Shown: in pieces, positions 50,809 to 60,265 of the stretch | Layout of the letters: every line of letters starts with the position of its first letter | Numbering within the stretch: position 1 is the stretch's first letter | From: Paenibacillus sp. FSL M7-0420 | GTDB lineage: Bacteria > Bacillota > Bacilli > Paenibacillales > Paenibacillaceae | Assembly: GCF_038002345.1 (NCBI RefSeq) | Contig: NZ_JBBOCJ010000001.1 | Span: 2,976,001-3,040,000 of the forward strand | Length of the DNA: 64,000 nucleotides | Direction of reading: 5' to 3' | Made by a program: the position numbers and the translations under genes | The notes under the pieces: model-generated | The model's input: only the letters and a program-made list of their open reading frames with translations | What the model was told of the DNA's origin: nothing | Databases searched by the model: none

Positions 50809-51915
50809 ATGAACGAGAAATCGAAGCTGCTGTTATTTACCGGTTCCTATGCCAACGCAGATGAGAGCGGAATCCAGGTGTTTGCCTTTGACGGTGAAGC
50901 CGGAGGCACGCTGGAGCGGCTGGATACCGCAGAAGGCCTGACGAATCCAACGTTCGTCAATGTGGACCCTTCCGGCCGGAAGCTGTATGCCATAGGGGAG
51001 AAGCCGAACGGTACGGGCGGCAAAGAAGGGGAGGTTATAACCTTCGCTATCGATCCTGAGACAGGCAAGCTGAGCGAATTGCAGCGGATTCAGACTATGC
51101 CTTCGGAAGGCAAAGGCCAGAGCACGACCTGTAACATTAACCGGGATGTGAGGAATGAACATCTGGTCGTATGCAGCTATCACGGGGGATCGGTCGGACT
51201 GCTTAAGCTGGACCAGAACGGACTACCTGTAGCATTGACGGATATCGCTCAGCATAAGGGACATGGCGGGACTCCGGGCCAGGACCGTCCCCATCCGCAT
51301 TCTGCCATCTTCAGCCCTGATGGACGCTACCTGTTCGTCTCGGATCTGGGACTGGATCTGATCCGCAGCTACCGGATAGATGCAGAGGCGGGAACGCTGG
51401 AAGCGATTGGAGACACCCCGCTGCATGCCGGGGCAGGACCGCGGCATTTCGTGTTCCATCCAGACGGGAAGTCCGCTTATGTCATTAATGAGCTGGACAG
51501 CACGGTGACATCCTTCCTGTATGATGCTGCGGCAGGAACCCTGAAGACGGCTGCTACCGTATCCACACTGCCTGATGGATATGGGGCCGGACAGAACAGC
51601 TGTGCAGAGATCACCTTCTCCAAGGATGGCAAATATCTGTACGGCTCGAACCGCGGGCATGACAGCATCGTTCAGTACGCTGTAAATCCGCAGACGGCCG
51701 GACTGACCCTGGTAGAGCATGTATCCACCAGAGGCGGACATCCCCGTCACTTCACGGTTACACCGGATGGTGCCTATCTGATTGTTGCCAACCGGGACGG
51801 CAATAATCTGGTTGTCTTCTCCCTGGACGAAGGCAGCGGCCGCCTGAGCTTCACCGGCAATACAGCCGAGCTGTCGAAGCCGGTGTGTGTAATGCCGGCG
51901 GTCTTCCCCGCGTAG
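50809..51915 (+). CDS. pgl: 6-phosphogluconolactonase (beta-propeller lactonase family)
   Basis: A 368-residue seven-bladed beta-propeller. The family repeats are visible: LTNPTFVNVDPSGRKLYAIG, HPHSAIFSPDGRYLFVSDLG, GAGPRHFVFHPDGKSAYVIN and GHPRHFTVTPDGAYLIVANR. The enzyme hydrolyses 6-phosphogluconolactone in the oxidative pentose phosphate pathway; a few relatives act on other lactones. GAGGAGGAAT precedes the ATG. The gene ends in a strong terminator. Confidence 0.9.
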   Translation: MNEKSKLLLFTGSYANADESGIQVFAFDGEAGGTLERLDTAEGLTNPTFVNVDPSGRKLYAIGEKPNGTGGKEGEVITFAIDPETGKLSELQRIQTMPSEGKGQSTTCNINRDVRNEHLVVCSYHGGSVGLLKLDQNGLPVALTDIAQHKGHGGTPGQDRPHPHSAIFSPDGRYLFVSDLGLDLIRSYRIDAEAGTLEAIGDTPLHAGAGPRHFVFHPDGKSAYVINELDSTVTSFLYDAAAGTLKTAATVSTLPDGYGAGQNSCAEITFSKDGKYLYGSNRGHDSIVQYAVNPQTAGLTLVEHVSTRGGHPRHFTVTPDGAYLIVANRDGNNLVVFSLDEGSGRLSFTGNTAELSKPVCVMPAVFPA

Positions 51916-51956
51916 GACAGGCTGCCTGCCCCTGCTGGACCTGAGGAGACAACGGC

Positions 51957-51993
51957 AAAAGGAACACCGGGATGCTGCTCCGGTGTTCCTTTT
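51957..51993 (+). terminator. Bidirectional terminator between pgl and hfq
   Basis: AAAAGGAACACCGG and CCGGTGTTCCTTTT form a perfect 14-bp stem around a 9-base loop. pgl and hfq converge on it. Confidence 0.93.
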
Positions 51994-52052
51994 GAGTTCG
52001 TAGACAGTTCATGGGTAAGAGCTTAGGTTAGAATGTGCGCCGTGCAGACAGC

Positions 52053-52274
52053 TTATTTGAGCGAGACGGGCTTCAGCGGCACCACTGTGGAGACGGCCGA
52101 TTTGAAGAGTACGTTCTGTCTTCCGTCACCCTGACCCTGCAAGGTGATCGTATAAGCGTCGTAAGAGGTTATCAGTCCCTGCATTTTGACTCCGTTAGTT
52201 GTGAAGATCGTCACCGGCATCTTTGTTGAGATGCACTGGTTCAACAAACGTTCCTGCAATTTTAGACTTTCCAC
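52053..52274 (-). CDS. hfq: RNA chaperone Hfq
   Basis: A 73-residue Sm-like protein, the normal Firmicute Hfq length. LQERLLNQCISTKMPVTIFT is Sm1, and FKSAVSTVVPLKP (YKHAISTVVP-like) is Sm2. Hfq forms hexamers and brings small RNAs and mRNAs together. GTG 52274 was chosen as start because GGAG lies 9 bases before it; the upstream ATG at 52289 would have no ribosome site and would add five residues. A TATAAT lies about 43 bases upstream. Confidence 0.95.
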   Translation of the reverse strand: MESLKLQERLLNQCISTKMPVTIFTTNGVKMQGLITSYDAYTITLQGQGDGRQNVLFKSAVSTVVPLKPVSLK

Positions 52275-52316
52275 TTGGCAGCACTCCATCTTTAATTAAA
52301 ATAATTTCTCCAGGCC

Positions 52317-52322
52317 ATTATA
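52317..52322 (-). promoter_or_regulatory. Predicted -10 element of hfq
   Basis: TATAAT on the minus strand, about 45 bases upstream of the hfq start; the -35 region (near 52340-52345) is only weakly matching. Confidence 0.4.
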
Positions 52323-52386
52323 ACACGGGACAGACCATCCCAGGAAATGTGTTCATAAGGCCTGACAAATAGACAAGGGGGTAGTT

Positions 52387-53058
52387 ATGCTATATTATCA
52401 TTACTGGTCCCGCGGATTCCGGCGTTTTATATGGTTTTTGCTGGCTTTTATCCTGATCGCATTAATGGTTAAGCTGGACTTCGCCAAGGGCTTCGACCAT
52501 GCGGTGATCCGGTTCGTGCAATCGATGGAATCTCCGCCGCTGACTGCGCTGGCCAAAGGCTTATCCCTGGTCGGCTCCTCGAAGCTGGCAATAGGGATCT
52601 CCGTGCTGACCATGCTCATCTTGTTCTTCGCGCTGAAGCACCGGCTGGAGCTTGCCTTGTTCCTGTGGGTGGGCCTTGGCTCCCAGCTGCTGAACACGCT
52701 CTTGAAGCTGTGGTTCCACCGGGAACGCCCCACCATTCACAGGCTGATTGAGCAGGCTGGTTATAGCTTCCCCAGTGGACATTCAATGGCAGCCTTCTCG
52801 TTATACGGGGTCATTGCCTACCTGCTGTGGCGGCATATGCACAGCCGGAGCGAGCGGTTCCTGCTGATTCTGTTCACTGTGCTGATGACCGGGGGGATCG
52901 GCTGGAGCCGGATTTATCTGGGGGTGCATTATCCGAGTGATGTGATCGGCGGCTATGCCGCGAGCGGAGCCTGGCTGATGCTGTCGGCAGCCTGCTTCGA
53001 GGCTTACCGGAATTACAAGGCGAATCCGCACCACATAAAGAATGCCCGGAAGAAATAA
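52387..53058 (+). CDS. PAP2-family membrane phosphatase
   Basis: A 223-residue protein with six hydrophobic segments. The three phosphatase motifs are KLWFHRERP (motif 1), PSGHSMAAF (motif 2) and SRIYLGVHYPSD (motif 3), with the catalytic His in the last. It probably dephosphorylates undecaprenyl pyrophosphate or phosphatidylglycerol phosphate at the outer membrane face. AAGGGGG lies upstream of the ATG. The final codons form a stem AATGCCCGGA/TCCGGGCATT with the following bases. Confidence 0.92.
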   Translation: MLYYHYWSRGFRRFIWFLLAFILIALMVKLDFAKGFDHAVIRFVQSMESPPLTALAKGLSLVGSSKLAIGISVLTMLILFFALKHRLELALFLWVGLGSQLLNTLLKLWFHRERPTIHRLIEQAGYSFPSGHSMAAFSLYGVIAYLLWRHMHSRSERFLLILFTVLMTGGIGWSRIYLGVHYPSDVIGGYAASGAWLMLSAACFEAYRNYKANPHHIKNARKK

Positions 53059-53149
53059 CTCCGGGCATTTCCGCGCCTGTCCTTTTACATATTGCGTACA
53101 TCTGTAAGGAGGACTGGCTTGTCCTCCTCAAGGCCGGATGCCTTACCGC

Positions 53150-53650
53150 TCAGGGGGCCTTCGTTGCAGCAGGCGGCGGTGACGGCTTGCCCTGGTGAAG
53201 CTGGGCTGCGCGGCTGAGGCTGCGCTTAATCAGCGTCGGCAGGCCCGGCTTCAGCTTCGCCGCGTCTTCCTGCGTCAGCTTCCCATCCTTGACGAATCCA
53301 TCCAGCTTCAGGCTGGCGGCATCGCTCAGCTTCTGGACATACTGGTCTTCGCTCCAGCCCTTCTTCTCCTGGGCCAGACCCGCCAGGGTCTTACCCGATT
53401 TCAGGCTGGCAATCAGCTCCTCGCGGCCCATTCCGAGCAGCTCAGCCGTTTCGCTGATAATGAAATGGCCTCCGGCCCTGAGATTCCGGTCCCCGCTGCG
53501 GTGAGGGGGATGCTCTCTGCCGGTATGCGGTGAGGCCGGGGGAGGGGTAGCTGTGCCTTTGGGAAGCTGCTCGCCGAAGGCGGCGGCTGGAGACAGGGCA
53601 AGCATCATGGCTGCTGCCCATGCGGTTAGGGTTCGGGTCGTTTTTTTCAT
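53150..53650 (-). CDS. Small exported protein with repeat-like helical domain
   Basis: A 166-residue exported protein: signal peptide (LTAWAAAMMLALSPAAAFG), a Pro/His/Arg-rich spacer, then helices with ETAELLGMGREELIASLKSG and KTLAGLAQEKKGWSEDQYVQ, a pattern found in Paenibacillus and Bacillus exported proteins of unknown function. The C terminus is Pro/Ala-rich. I recognise the repeat style but not a function. Confidence 0.7.
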   Translation of the reverse strand: MKKTTRTLTAWAAAMMLALSPAAAFGEQLPKGTATPPPASPHTGREHPPHRSGDRNLRAGGHFIISETAELLGMGREELIASLKSGKTLAGLAQEKKGWSEDQYVQKLSDAASLKLDGFVKDGKLTQEDAAKLKPGLPTLIKRSLSRAAQLHQGKPSPPPAATKAP

Positions 53651-53843
53651 GGATACACCTCTTCTGTTGGTTGTAGTTACTACCCGGTATAACAGTATTC
53701 CCTGAAAGCTGAAAGAATCCTGAAGCCCGGCTTAAGACATACTAAAATTCGCCAGCGCAGTTCATGGGTAATAACAAGATATACATAAAGGATGAACATC
53801 CGCAGTAATTATGATAAGCTTCAAGCTCTTGGGAGGGATGGAC

Positions 53844-54899
53844 TTGGCTTTCGGTGCCCGCATACTCAAAACAGGAATGGCCGTAACGCTTGCCCTTTAT
53901 CTGTCCGTTCTATTCAACTTCGCCTCTCCTGTCGGTGCGGCTATTGCGGCAATCTTTGCTATGCAGCCCTCCATATACAGATCATGGCGGTATTTCCTCG
54001 ATCAGATCCAGACCAGCACGATGGGGGCGGTGATTGCGCTGCTTGGCGGAATGCTGCTCTCCAATGAACCGATTGCGGTTGGACTGGTATGCATCCTGGT
54101 GATTATGATCAGCATGAAAATGAACCGCGCCGATACCATCGGCCTGACGCTGGTCACAGTCATCTCTGTCATGGAGGCTTCCGGCCAGTGGCAGTTCGCG
54201 TTAACCCGGTTCCTGCTGACCCTGACCGGGATTCTGTCGGCTTTTATTATCAATATCTCTGTATTCCCGCCTCAGCCGCGCAAGCAGTACATCCAGCAGA
54301 TCGAGAATGTGTTCACCAGTCTGTCGCTGCTGCTGCGGACGGCGGTGTCACATGAGATGAAGGAAAGTGTGTTCCGGGATGAGAAGAACGGCCTGGAGGG
54401 CTCCATTAAGGCGCTGGCTGACAAATACGCCTTGTTCGAGGAAGAACAGAAACAGCTCCGCAGGGCTAAATACAGTCAGACGAGGCAGATGGTAGTCTAC
54501 AAAAACCTGCTGAATTCCCTGCAAAAGGGCTATCAGGTGCTTGAGGCGATCGACCGGCATTATTTCCAGGCCGACCGGACGGAGCAAACGGATGAGCTGT
54601 TCGACCGGCATCTGGAGCAGCTGATTAAGTATCATGAGTACATTCTGCTGAAATTCGAGGATAAGCTCAAGCCGGGAGCCAATGACTCCGAGCCGCTGGC
54701 GGAGGACAATGACCGCTTCCTGAAGTCCGCTATTAACGGGTATGATCCGCAGAAATCCGGGCAGCTTCGGCTGTCGGTGGTGGCTGCGGCCATCTATGAC
54801 TACGGCTATCAGCTGGAGCGTCTGGATAAGGTGGCTGACCAGATCCACCGGATGAACGCAGACGACAAGGAAAGTGCAGTGCTGAGCGAGAAAATCTAG
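53844..54899 (+). CDS. Aromatic acid exporter-like (ArAE/FUSC) membrane protein
   Basis: A 351-residue protein. The N-terminal 150 residues contain about five membrane helices (for example ILKTGMAVTLALYLSVLFNF and AAIAAIFAMQPSIYRSWRYF) matching the ArAE_1 half of aromatic acid exporters; the C-terminal 200 residues are soluble and helical. The start was set at TTG 53844 because GGGAGG ends 7 bases before it; ATG 53838 is also possible. Substrate unknown. Confidence 0.82.
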   Translation: MAFGARILKTGMAVTLALYLSVLFNFASPVGAAIAAIFAMQPSIYRSWRYFLDQIQTSTMGAVIALLGGMLLSNEPIAVGLVCILVIMISMKMNRADTIGLTLVTVISVMEASGQWQFALTRFLLTLTGILSAFIINISVFPPQPRKQYIQQIENVFTSLSLLLRTAVSHEMKESVFRDEKNGLEGSIKALADKYALFEEEQKQLRRAKYSQTRQMVVYKNLLNSLQKGYQVLEAIDRHYFQADRTEQTDELFDRHLEQLIKYHEYILLKFEDKLKPGANDSEPLAEDNDRFLKSAINGYDPQKSGQLRLSVVAAAIYDYGYQLERLDKVADQIHRMNADDKESAVLSEKI

Positions 54900-54984
54900 A
54901 GCGTAATGAATATAGCAAAAACTTGTAAAAGGACTACAGAGTTGGTAACATTGTTAGTCAACCTTCCGAAGGGGATGAAATGAA

Positions 54985-57342
54985 TTGGATAAACATGATC
55001 ACGAGTGGCAAAAGGAGCAGGAGCGGGTCAACGGCATTACCAAGCTGCTGTCTACCCATATCCGGCTGCTGTCAGAGGAGCTGGGACTCCACCGCACGGA
55101 TGTCGTGGATATGCGCAAAGACTTCTGGGAAGAGGTCACAGTGAACTTCAGCAGCCCCGACGATCTGGGGGAGACTTCAACCAGTCTGCGGCAGCAGGCA
55201 CAGATTCTGAACGAACGCGAACGCCATCATCTGCAATCCAGCAAGTCGCTCAAAAAATATAAAAAGCTGGTGGTATCGCCCTATTTTGGCCGGATTGATT
55301 TCTCGGAGGCGGGGGATGCTGCGGCTGACACCATCTATCTGGGCATCGGTTCGCTGATGGAGGATAACGGGACCTTCCTGATCTATGATTGGCGTGCGCC
55401 CATCTCCAGCCTGTATTATGACGGGGCGCCGGGACCTGCATCCTATGAGACGCCGGGCGGACAGATTACGGGTACCATGGAGCTTAAGCGCCAATTCGTG
55501 ATTGATAACGGTGAGATTGAAGTCATGTTCGACACGGGGGTCACCATCGGCGATGAATTGCTTCAGCAGGTACTGAGCCACAGCGCCGATGACCGGATGA
55601 AGTCGATCGTAGCCACCATCCAAAAGGAGCAGAATGCGGTCATCCGCAATGACCGGAGCCGGATGCTGGTTGTGCAGGGAGCCGCCGGGAGCGGCAAGAC
55701 GTCAGCGGCGCTCCAGCGGGTAGCCTATCTGCTCTACAAGTACCGTGAGGTGCTTCAGGCGGACCAGATGCTGCTCTTCTCGCCCAACCCTTTGTTCAAT
55801 AGCTATGTATCTACTGTGCTGCCTGAGCTGGGGGAAGAGAACATGCAGCAGACCACCTTCCAGATGTACCTGGAGCACCGGCTGGGCCAGGAATTTCAGC
55901 TGGAGGATGTGTTCAGCCAGACGGAGAGTCTGCTGAATGCCCCGGACGGGGAGGACGCTTATATCCGCCGGGAAGGTATTACTTATAAATCGTCAGTAGC
56001 CTTCCTTAGCGCCATCCGGCAATATGTGAATCTGCTGGAGCATGAAGGCATGCTGTTCAAGCCGCTGATGTTCCAGGGGAAGGCGGTTGTCTCTAAGGAA
56101 GAGATGGAGCGCCAGTTCTACAGCTATGACCCGGGCATCAAGCTGGCGAACCGGATTGAGCTGATGACGGGCTGGCTGCTCAAAAAAATTGCGGCGTTCG
56201 GCGTTGAAGAGCGGAGTGCGGCATGGGTAGACGAGCAGATTGAGCTGATGGACAACAGCGATTATCAGCGGGCCTACAACCAGATGCGCCGTAAGGGCGG
56301 AGGGCATAACGACAGCTTCGATGATTATGATGCGGAGCGGATCCTGCTTGCCCGCTACGTGGTCAGCCAGCGCCTCAAGCCGCTGCGCGGCTGGACCAAG
56401 CGCGGACGCTTCGTGGATGTGAAGGCGCTGTACAGCCGCTTGTTCGAGGGTCGTGAGCTGATAGAGAGCCTGGATACCCGCCAGCCGCTGCCTGAAGCAT
56501 GGGCTGAGATCTGCGCGCAGACGCTGGCTGCAATTAGGGGCAACGAGCTGGCCTATGAAGATGCGACGCCGTTCCTGTATTTGAAGGAGCTTAGCCAGGG
56601 CTTCCGGACGAACACGCTGATCCGTCATGTTATTGTGGATGAGGTGCAGGATTACTCGCCGTTCCAGCTCGAATTCATGCGCCGCCTGTTTCCCCGGGCC
56701 AAAATGACCGTGCTGGGCGACCTGAATCAGGCCATCTATGCCCAAGGCGAGGTGCTGGGAGATCTGGCCGGACTGGTGAGCATCTACGGCGAAGAGAACA
56801 CCGAGGTGATCTCGTTGACCCGCAGCTACCGGTCTACGTATGAGATTGTTGAATTCACGCGGGCGATGATTCCCGGCGGCGAGAAGATCGTACCCTTTAA
56901 CCGCCGGGGGGAGGAGCCGCTCCTGACGCTGGTGGACAGTGAAGACGATCTGCTCTCCTCAGTGGAGCAGGATGTGCTTAAGCTACATGCGGAGGGTTAT
57001 CATTATGTGGCCGTAATCTGCAAGACAGCAGAAGAGAGTGCACAGGTACACCGTGAATTGGAGAAGCGGCTGCCGGTGCGGCTGGTCACGAAGGAAACGC
57101 CTAATTTTCAAAAAGGGACGCTGGTGCTTCCAGCCTACCTTGCCAAGGGCGTCGAGTTCGATGCCGTAATCATCTATGATGGTTCCGCTGAGAAATACGG
57201 GCGTGAACATGAACGTAAGCTGTTCTATACCGCCTGTACCCGGGCGATGCATCTGCTTCATATCTACAGTCTGGGACAGCCAAGCCCGTTCCTGCCTGCT
57301 GCTGTGCGTGAAACGGTTACGGCTGGTACGCAGGAGAAGTGA
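54985..57342 (+). CDS. helD: HelD-type helicase, RNA polymerase recycling factor
   Basis: A 785-residue UvrD-like ATPase. The long N-terminal helical arm (about 1-110) with basic and acidic coils inserts into RNA polymerase in HelD proteins; the ATPase core starts near 215 with Walker A GAAGSGKTSAALQR, and includes DEVQDYSPFQLEFMRRLF (Walker B), LTRSYRST and YTACTRAM. HelD removes stalled polymerase from DNA and can give rifampicin tolerance in some species. The start is TTG 54985 after AAGGGGATG. A terminator and the second hairpin array follow. Confidence 0.9.
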   Translation: MDKHDHEWQKEQERVNGITKLLSTHIRLLSEELGLHRTDVVDMRKDFWEEVTVNFSSPDDLGETSTSLRQQAQILNERERHHLQSSKSLKKYKKLVVSPYFGRIDFSEAGDAAADTIYLGIGSLMEDNGTFLIYDWRAPISSLYYDGAPGPASYETPGGQITGTMELKRQFVIDNGEIEVMFDTGVTIGDELLQQVLSHSADDRMKSIVATIQKEQNAVIRNDRSRMLVVQGAAGSGKTSAALQRVAYLLYKYREVLQADQMLLFSPNPLFNSYVSTVLPELGEENMQQTTFQMYLEHRLGQEFQLEDVFSQTESLLNAPDGEDAYIRREGITYKSSVAFLSAIRQYVNLLEHEGMLFKPLMFQGKAVVSKEEMERQFYSYDPGIKLANRIELMTGWLLKKIAAFGVEERSAAWVDEQIELMDNSDYQRAYNQMRRKGGGHNDSFDDYDAERILLARYVVSQRLKPLRGWTKRGRFVDVKALYSRLFEGRELIESLDTRQPLPEAWAEICAQTLAAIRGNELAYEDATPFLYLKELSQGFRTNTLIRHVIVDEVQDYSPFQLEFMRRLFPRAKMTVLGDLNQAIYAQGEVLGDLAGLVSIYGEENTEVISLTRSYRSTYEIVEFTRAMIPGGEKIVPFNRRGEEPLLTLVDSEDDLLSSVEQDVLKLHAEGYHYVAVICKTAEESAQVHRELEKRLPVRLVTKETPNFQKGTLVLPAYLAKGVEFDAVIIYDGSAEKYGREHERKLFYTACTRAMHLLHIYSLGQPSPFLPAAVRETVTAGTQEK

Positions 57343-57350
57343 GTAAATAT

Positions 57351-57392
57351 AAAACCGCCTGCGCGTGTGACGCGAGGCGGTTTTGTCTTTTT
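57351..57392 (+). terminator. Intrinsic terminator after helD
   Basis: AAAACCGCCT pairs with AGGCGGTTTT around GCG/CGC, then GTCTTTTT. The T-run ends 4 bases before the head of hairpin array 2. Confidence 0.88.
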
Positions 57393-57395
57393 ATT

Positions 57396-57654
57396 AGGGA
57401 ACCATAGTTTCCTGCTGCTGTGGACAGGTGTGTGTTGGATCAAATGTATGTCAAAAACAGCATACATTCGGTGCGTAAGCAGGCACAGGGCTTGAATGTA
57501 TGTCAAAAACAGTATACATTCGGTGCGTAAGCAGGCACAGGGCTTGAATGTATGTCAAAAACAGTATACATTCGGTGTGTAAGCAGGCAGAGGGCCTGAA
57601 TGTATGTCAAAAACAGCATACGTTGTGCCCGCGCGAAGGTAATCTTCTTCATCC
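57396..57654 (+). repeat. Tandem 52-bp hairpin array, element 2
   Basis: The head AGGGAACCATAGTTTCCT is followed by GCTGCTGTGGA as in element 1. Four units begin at 57442, 57494, 57546 and 57598, 52 bases apart. Each has AATGTATG, a CAAAAACAG-type loop and a CATACATT-type arm, then a linker with GTAAGCAGGCA-AGGG. The tail GCCCGCGCGAAGGTA is followed by TTCATCC, matching element 1. Between this element and the MFS stop the bases form a GTAAAGCTAGCCC/GGGCAGCTTTAC stem. Confidence 0.9.
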
Positions 57655-57694
57655 TGTTAGGGTGGTGATATCTCCACTTCACGTAAACGTAAAG

Positions 57695-58891
57695 CTAGCC
57701 CTGTAGGGCAGCTTTACGCTTACTGTTCTGCCGGGCCACAAGTGCCAAAAGATAGACAGCGAGCAGCAGGAGAGGCGCCAATATCGAATACCGGTACATT
57801 ACGGCGTAGCTGGTGAACATGGCGACAGCGCCAAGCAGCATGGAGCCGATGGCGACACCGAGATCCAGGGAATTCAGGAACATTCCGTTGGCTAACCCGC
57901 GCTGGCGCGGCTCGACAGACTGGATCATCCAGGTCTGGAGTGCAGGCTGCATGGAGCCGAAGCCGAAGCCGTAGCATAGTGCGGCCGGGAACAAGCCCGC
58001 CGTTGTGGAAGCGAAGGAGAGCAGCAGCAGACCGGCGACAATGAACAGGCTTCCCGGGATGAGCAAGGCAGCTGCACCATAGCGGTCGTAGATTCTGCCG
58101 GAGAGCGGCCGGATCACGACAATGGCTACGGCATTGAACAGGAAGAAGTAAGCGATTTGCTGGAGGTGCTTCTCTTGCCCGTAGAGCGCCAGGAAGCCTA
58201 GCAGCCCGCCGTAGGAGATGGATAAGAGGAAGTTAAGCAGGCAGGGAAGCAGTAGCCTGCGGTAAGGATTGCTTCCCGCAGCTGCAGCCGGAACTGCGGC
58301 CGGCTCCAGATGTCCGCCGGGCAGTGATTTCGCCAGGCGGAAGCCCATCGGCAGGATCAGAGCAAGCGCGACAGCCGTCCCCAGCAGCAGGGTCCCGAAG
58401 CCTGGTCCTTGCAGGAGGCTGAGTCCGATTAGCGGGCCAGCCGACATGGCGAGGCTGGTGGATAATCCGAAATAGCCCATGCCCTCACCCATGCGGCGGA
58501 TAGGGATGACATCAGAGGCCATGGTCGGGAACGCCGTGCTGGCCATGCCGAAGCCTACGCCGAACAGCATGCGGAACAGCAGCAGGGTGAAGATGCTGCC
58601 AGCGAAATAATAGCCCGCCACCGCAGAGAGGGAAACGGCAAGGCCGAGGAAGATCAGCAGGTTGCGCCCGCCCTTCTCCAAGGCCCTGGCGGAGAAGAGG
58701 CGGGAGGCAATCGCGCTGAAGGCGAACAGGCTGGTGACAAGGCTAACCTGCACGGGTGAAGCATGCAAGGCACTTTCCGCATAAGCCGGGAGGGTAGATA
58801 AGGTCATCTGCAGTCCTATGAACAGCAGAAGATTGCAAAGGGTGAGTGTGATGAAGGATGTTGTCCATAGACGTTCAGATGATTGATTCAA
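57695..58891 (-). CDS. MFS drug/metabolite efflux transporter
   Basis: A 398-residue protein with 12 predicted membrane helices. The MFS loop 2-3 motif is visible as RLFSARALEKGGRNLLIFLG, and GMGYFGLSTSLAMSAGPLIG is the motif C of drug antiporters. TTG 58891 with TAGGAG upstream starts the protein; it follows the MarR gene by 12 bases on the same strand. Together with the MarR protein this looks like a self-regulated efflux operon. Confidence 0.9.
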   Translation of the reverse strand: MNQSSERLWTTSFITLTLCNLLLFIGLQMTLSTLPAYAESALHASPVQVSLVTSLFAFSAIASRLFSARALEKGGRNLLIFLGLAVSLSAVAGYYFAGSIFTLLLFRMLFGVGFGMASTAFPTMASDVIPIRRMGEGMGYFGLSTSLAMSAGPLIGLSLLQGPGFGTLLLGTAVALALILPMGFRLAKSLPGGHLEPAAVPAAAAGSNPYRRLLLPCLLNFLLSISYGGLLGFLALYGQEKHLQQIAYFFLFNAVAIVVIRPLSGRIYDRYGAAALLIPGSLFIVAGLLLLSFASTTAGLFPAALCYGFGFGSMQPALQTWMIQSVEPRQRGLANGMFLNSLDLGVAIGSMLLGAVAMFTSYAVMYRYSILAPLLLLAVYLLALVARQNSKRKAALQG

Positions 58892-58903
58892 GTGTTTTGA
58901 CTC

Positions 58904-59347
58904 CTATTCCTGATGTAGATTTCCGGTGTTGTGATAGATTTGCTCCAGCATACTGCGGAGGTCTTCAAGCTGCTGCGGCTCGAGCCCGGCTACAGCCATA
59001 TCTATAGTCTGCTGCTCCAGTGCTATAGTGTTCTCTATTAACGCCCGCCCCTCTCCGGTGGCATAGAGCTGGAACGCCCTGCGGTCCCCGGGGTTAGCCG
59101 TTTTGGTAATGAAGCCTTTCTTGAGCAGGAGCTCCACGATCCGGGCGGTAGTCGGCTGGTCTTTGGCAGAGGCAACCGCAACCTCCTTCTGGTTGACTCC
59201 GCTGCGGTCACAGATCATCAGCAGGGTGGACCATTGCTCGGGTGTGATGTCATACGGCTTCAGCGCCCGGGCGAAGCTCACGGAGATTCTCCGGTGGGTC
59301 GAGCCCAGCAGGAACCCGAGGAATTGCTGAGGAGATGAAAGAGTCAT
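58904..59347 (-). CDS. MarR-family transcriptional regulator
   Basis: A 147-residue winged-helix protein: PYDITPEQWSTLLMI-like helix, GVNQKEVAVASAKDQPTTAR (recognition helix), IVELLLKKGFITKTANPGDR and the wing RRAFQLYATGEG. It leads the marR-MFS operon and has an inverted-repeat operator overlapping its promoter (59371-59412), so ligand-dependent repression of the pump is likely. AAAGGAG lies 11 bases before the ATG. Confidence 0.92.
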   Translation of the reverse strand: MTLSSPQQFLGFLLGSTHRRISVSFARALKPYDITPEQWSTLLMICDRSGVNQKEVAVASAKDQPTTARIVELLLKKGFITKTANPGDRRAFQLYATGEGRALIENTIALEQQTIDMAVAGLEPQQLEDLRSMLEQIYHNTGNLHQE

Positions 59348-59370
59348 AAATGAGCTGCTCCTTTGTAATT

Positions 59371-59412
59371 ACTTGTTACAACAAGTATAAGCATAACAAG
59401 TAAATGAGTCAA
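59371..59412 (-). promoter_or_regulatory. Promoter and MarR-type operator of the efflux operon
   Basis: On the minus strand TTGACT (59407-59412) and TATACT (59384-59389) are 17 bases apart. ACTTGTTACAACAAGT (59371-59386) is a near-perfect inverted repeat overlapping the -10, and a further ACTTGTT half-site lies in the spacer, a typical arrangement for MarR autorepression. Confidence 0.8.
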
Positions 59413-59444
59413 GGATGAATGCGTCCTTCCAATCTGACAACACC

Positions 59445-59481
59445 AAAAAAGCCCCGCTCCGCATGATGCGGAAGGGGGCTT
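59445..59481 (-). terminator. Terminator of the fructose-6-phosphate aldolase gene
   Basis: On the minus strand AAGCCCCCTTCC and GGAGCGGGGCTT pair around GCATCATGC, and TTTTTT follows. Confidence 0.85.
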
Positions 59482-59501
59482 GAACAGTAAGCTATGTTGT
59501 T

Positions 59502-60149
59502 TTAAACCTGTGGAACCTTCTCCCAGTCCTTCAGGAAGCGTTCGATACCATTGTCGGTCAGCGGGTGCTTCCAGAGCGATGGCAGGAGTGAGCCCGGGAT
59601 GGTAGCGATATGAGCACCGGCAATGGCCGCTTGCTCCACATGGGCGATGTTGCGGATACTGGCGGCGATGATCTCGGATTTCAGGTCGTAGTTGGTCAGG
59701 ATCGTCTTCAGATCCTTGATCAGCTTCATGCCATCCACACCGATATCATCCAGACGTCCGACGAACGGACTGATATAAGTAGCTCCTGCCTTGGCGGCCA
59801 TGAGGCCTTGAGCAGCGGAGAATACGAGGGTTACGTTGGTTTTGATGCCTTTTTTGGTCAGTTCATAACAAGCTTCCAGACCATCTTCGGTCATAGGCAG
59901 CTTGATGACCACGTTCGGAGCCCATTCTGCGATCTCGTAAGCTTCCTTAAGCATCTCTTCAGCCGTAAGGCCGATAACCTCAGCGCTTACAGGACCAGGG
60001 ACAATAGCTACGATCTCCTTGATTACATCCTTAAACAATCTGCCTTCCTTGGCGATCAGCGACGGGTTCGTCGTTACGCCATCCACTAATCCGAGGCGGG
60101 TAATACGTTTGATTTCCTCAATATTTCCGGTATCCAAGAAAAATTTCAT
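59502..60149 (-). CDS. fsa: Fructose-6-phosphate aldolase / transaldolase (small TalC type)
   Basis: A 215-residue TIM-barrel enzyme. [44 protein letters not shown] (with the Schiff-base lysine), TNVTLVF and [11 protein letters not shown] are all standard for the short TalC/FSA group. These enzymes act either as transaldolases in the pentose phosphate pathway or as fructose-6-phosphate aldolases; sequence alone does not settle which (B. subtilis homologues are transaldolases). ATG 60149 has AAGGGAGG upstream; an earlier in-frame ATG at 60218 would add 23 residues with no ribosome site. Confidence 0.9.
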   Translation of the reverse strand: MKFFLDTGNIEEIKRITRLGLVDGVTTNPSLIAKEGRLFKDVIKEIVAIVPGPVSAEVIGLTAEEMLKEAYEIAEWAPNVVIKLPMTEDGLEACYELTKKGIKTNVTLVFSAAQGLMAAKAGATYISPFVGRLDDIGVDGMKLIKDLKTILTNYDLKSEIIAASIRNIAHVEQAAIAGAHIATIPGSLLPSLWKHPLTDNGIERFLKDWEKVPQV

Positions 60150-60265
60150 TTCCAGGTATCCTCCCTTGATTTCGTATGGATTTGACAAAACAGCAGGCTC
60201 CACTTCATTATGAGACATGCCACGTGAAGTTTCAACTGTTAATTTGAATCTCTCAAAATAACTTT

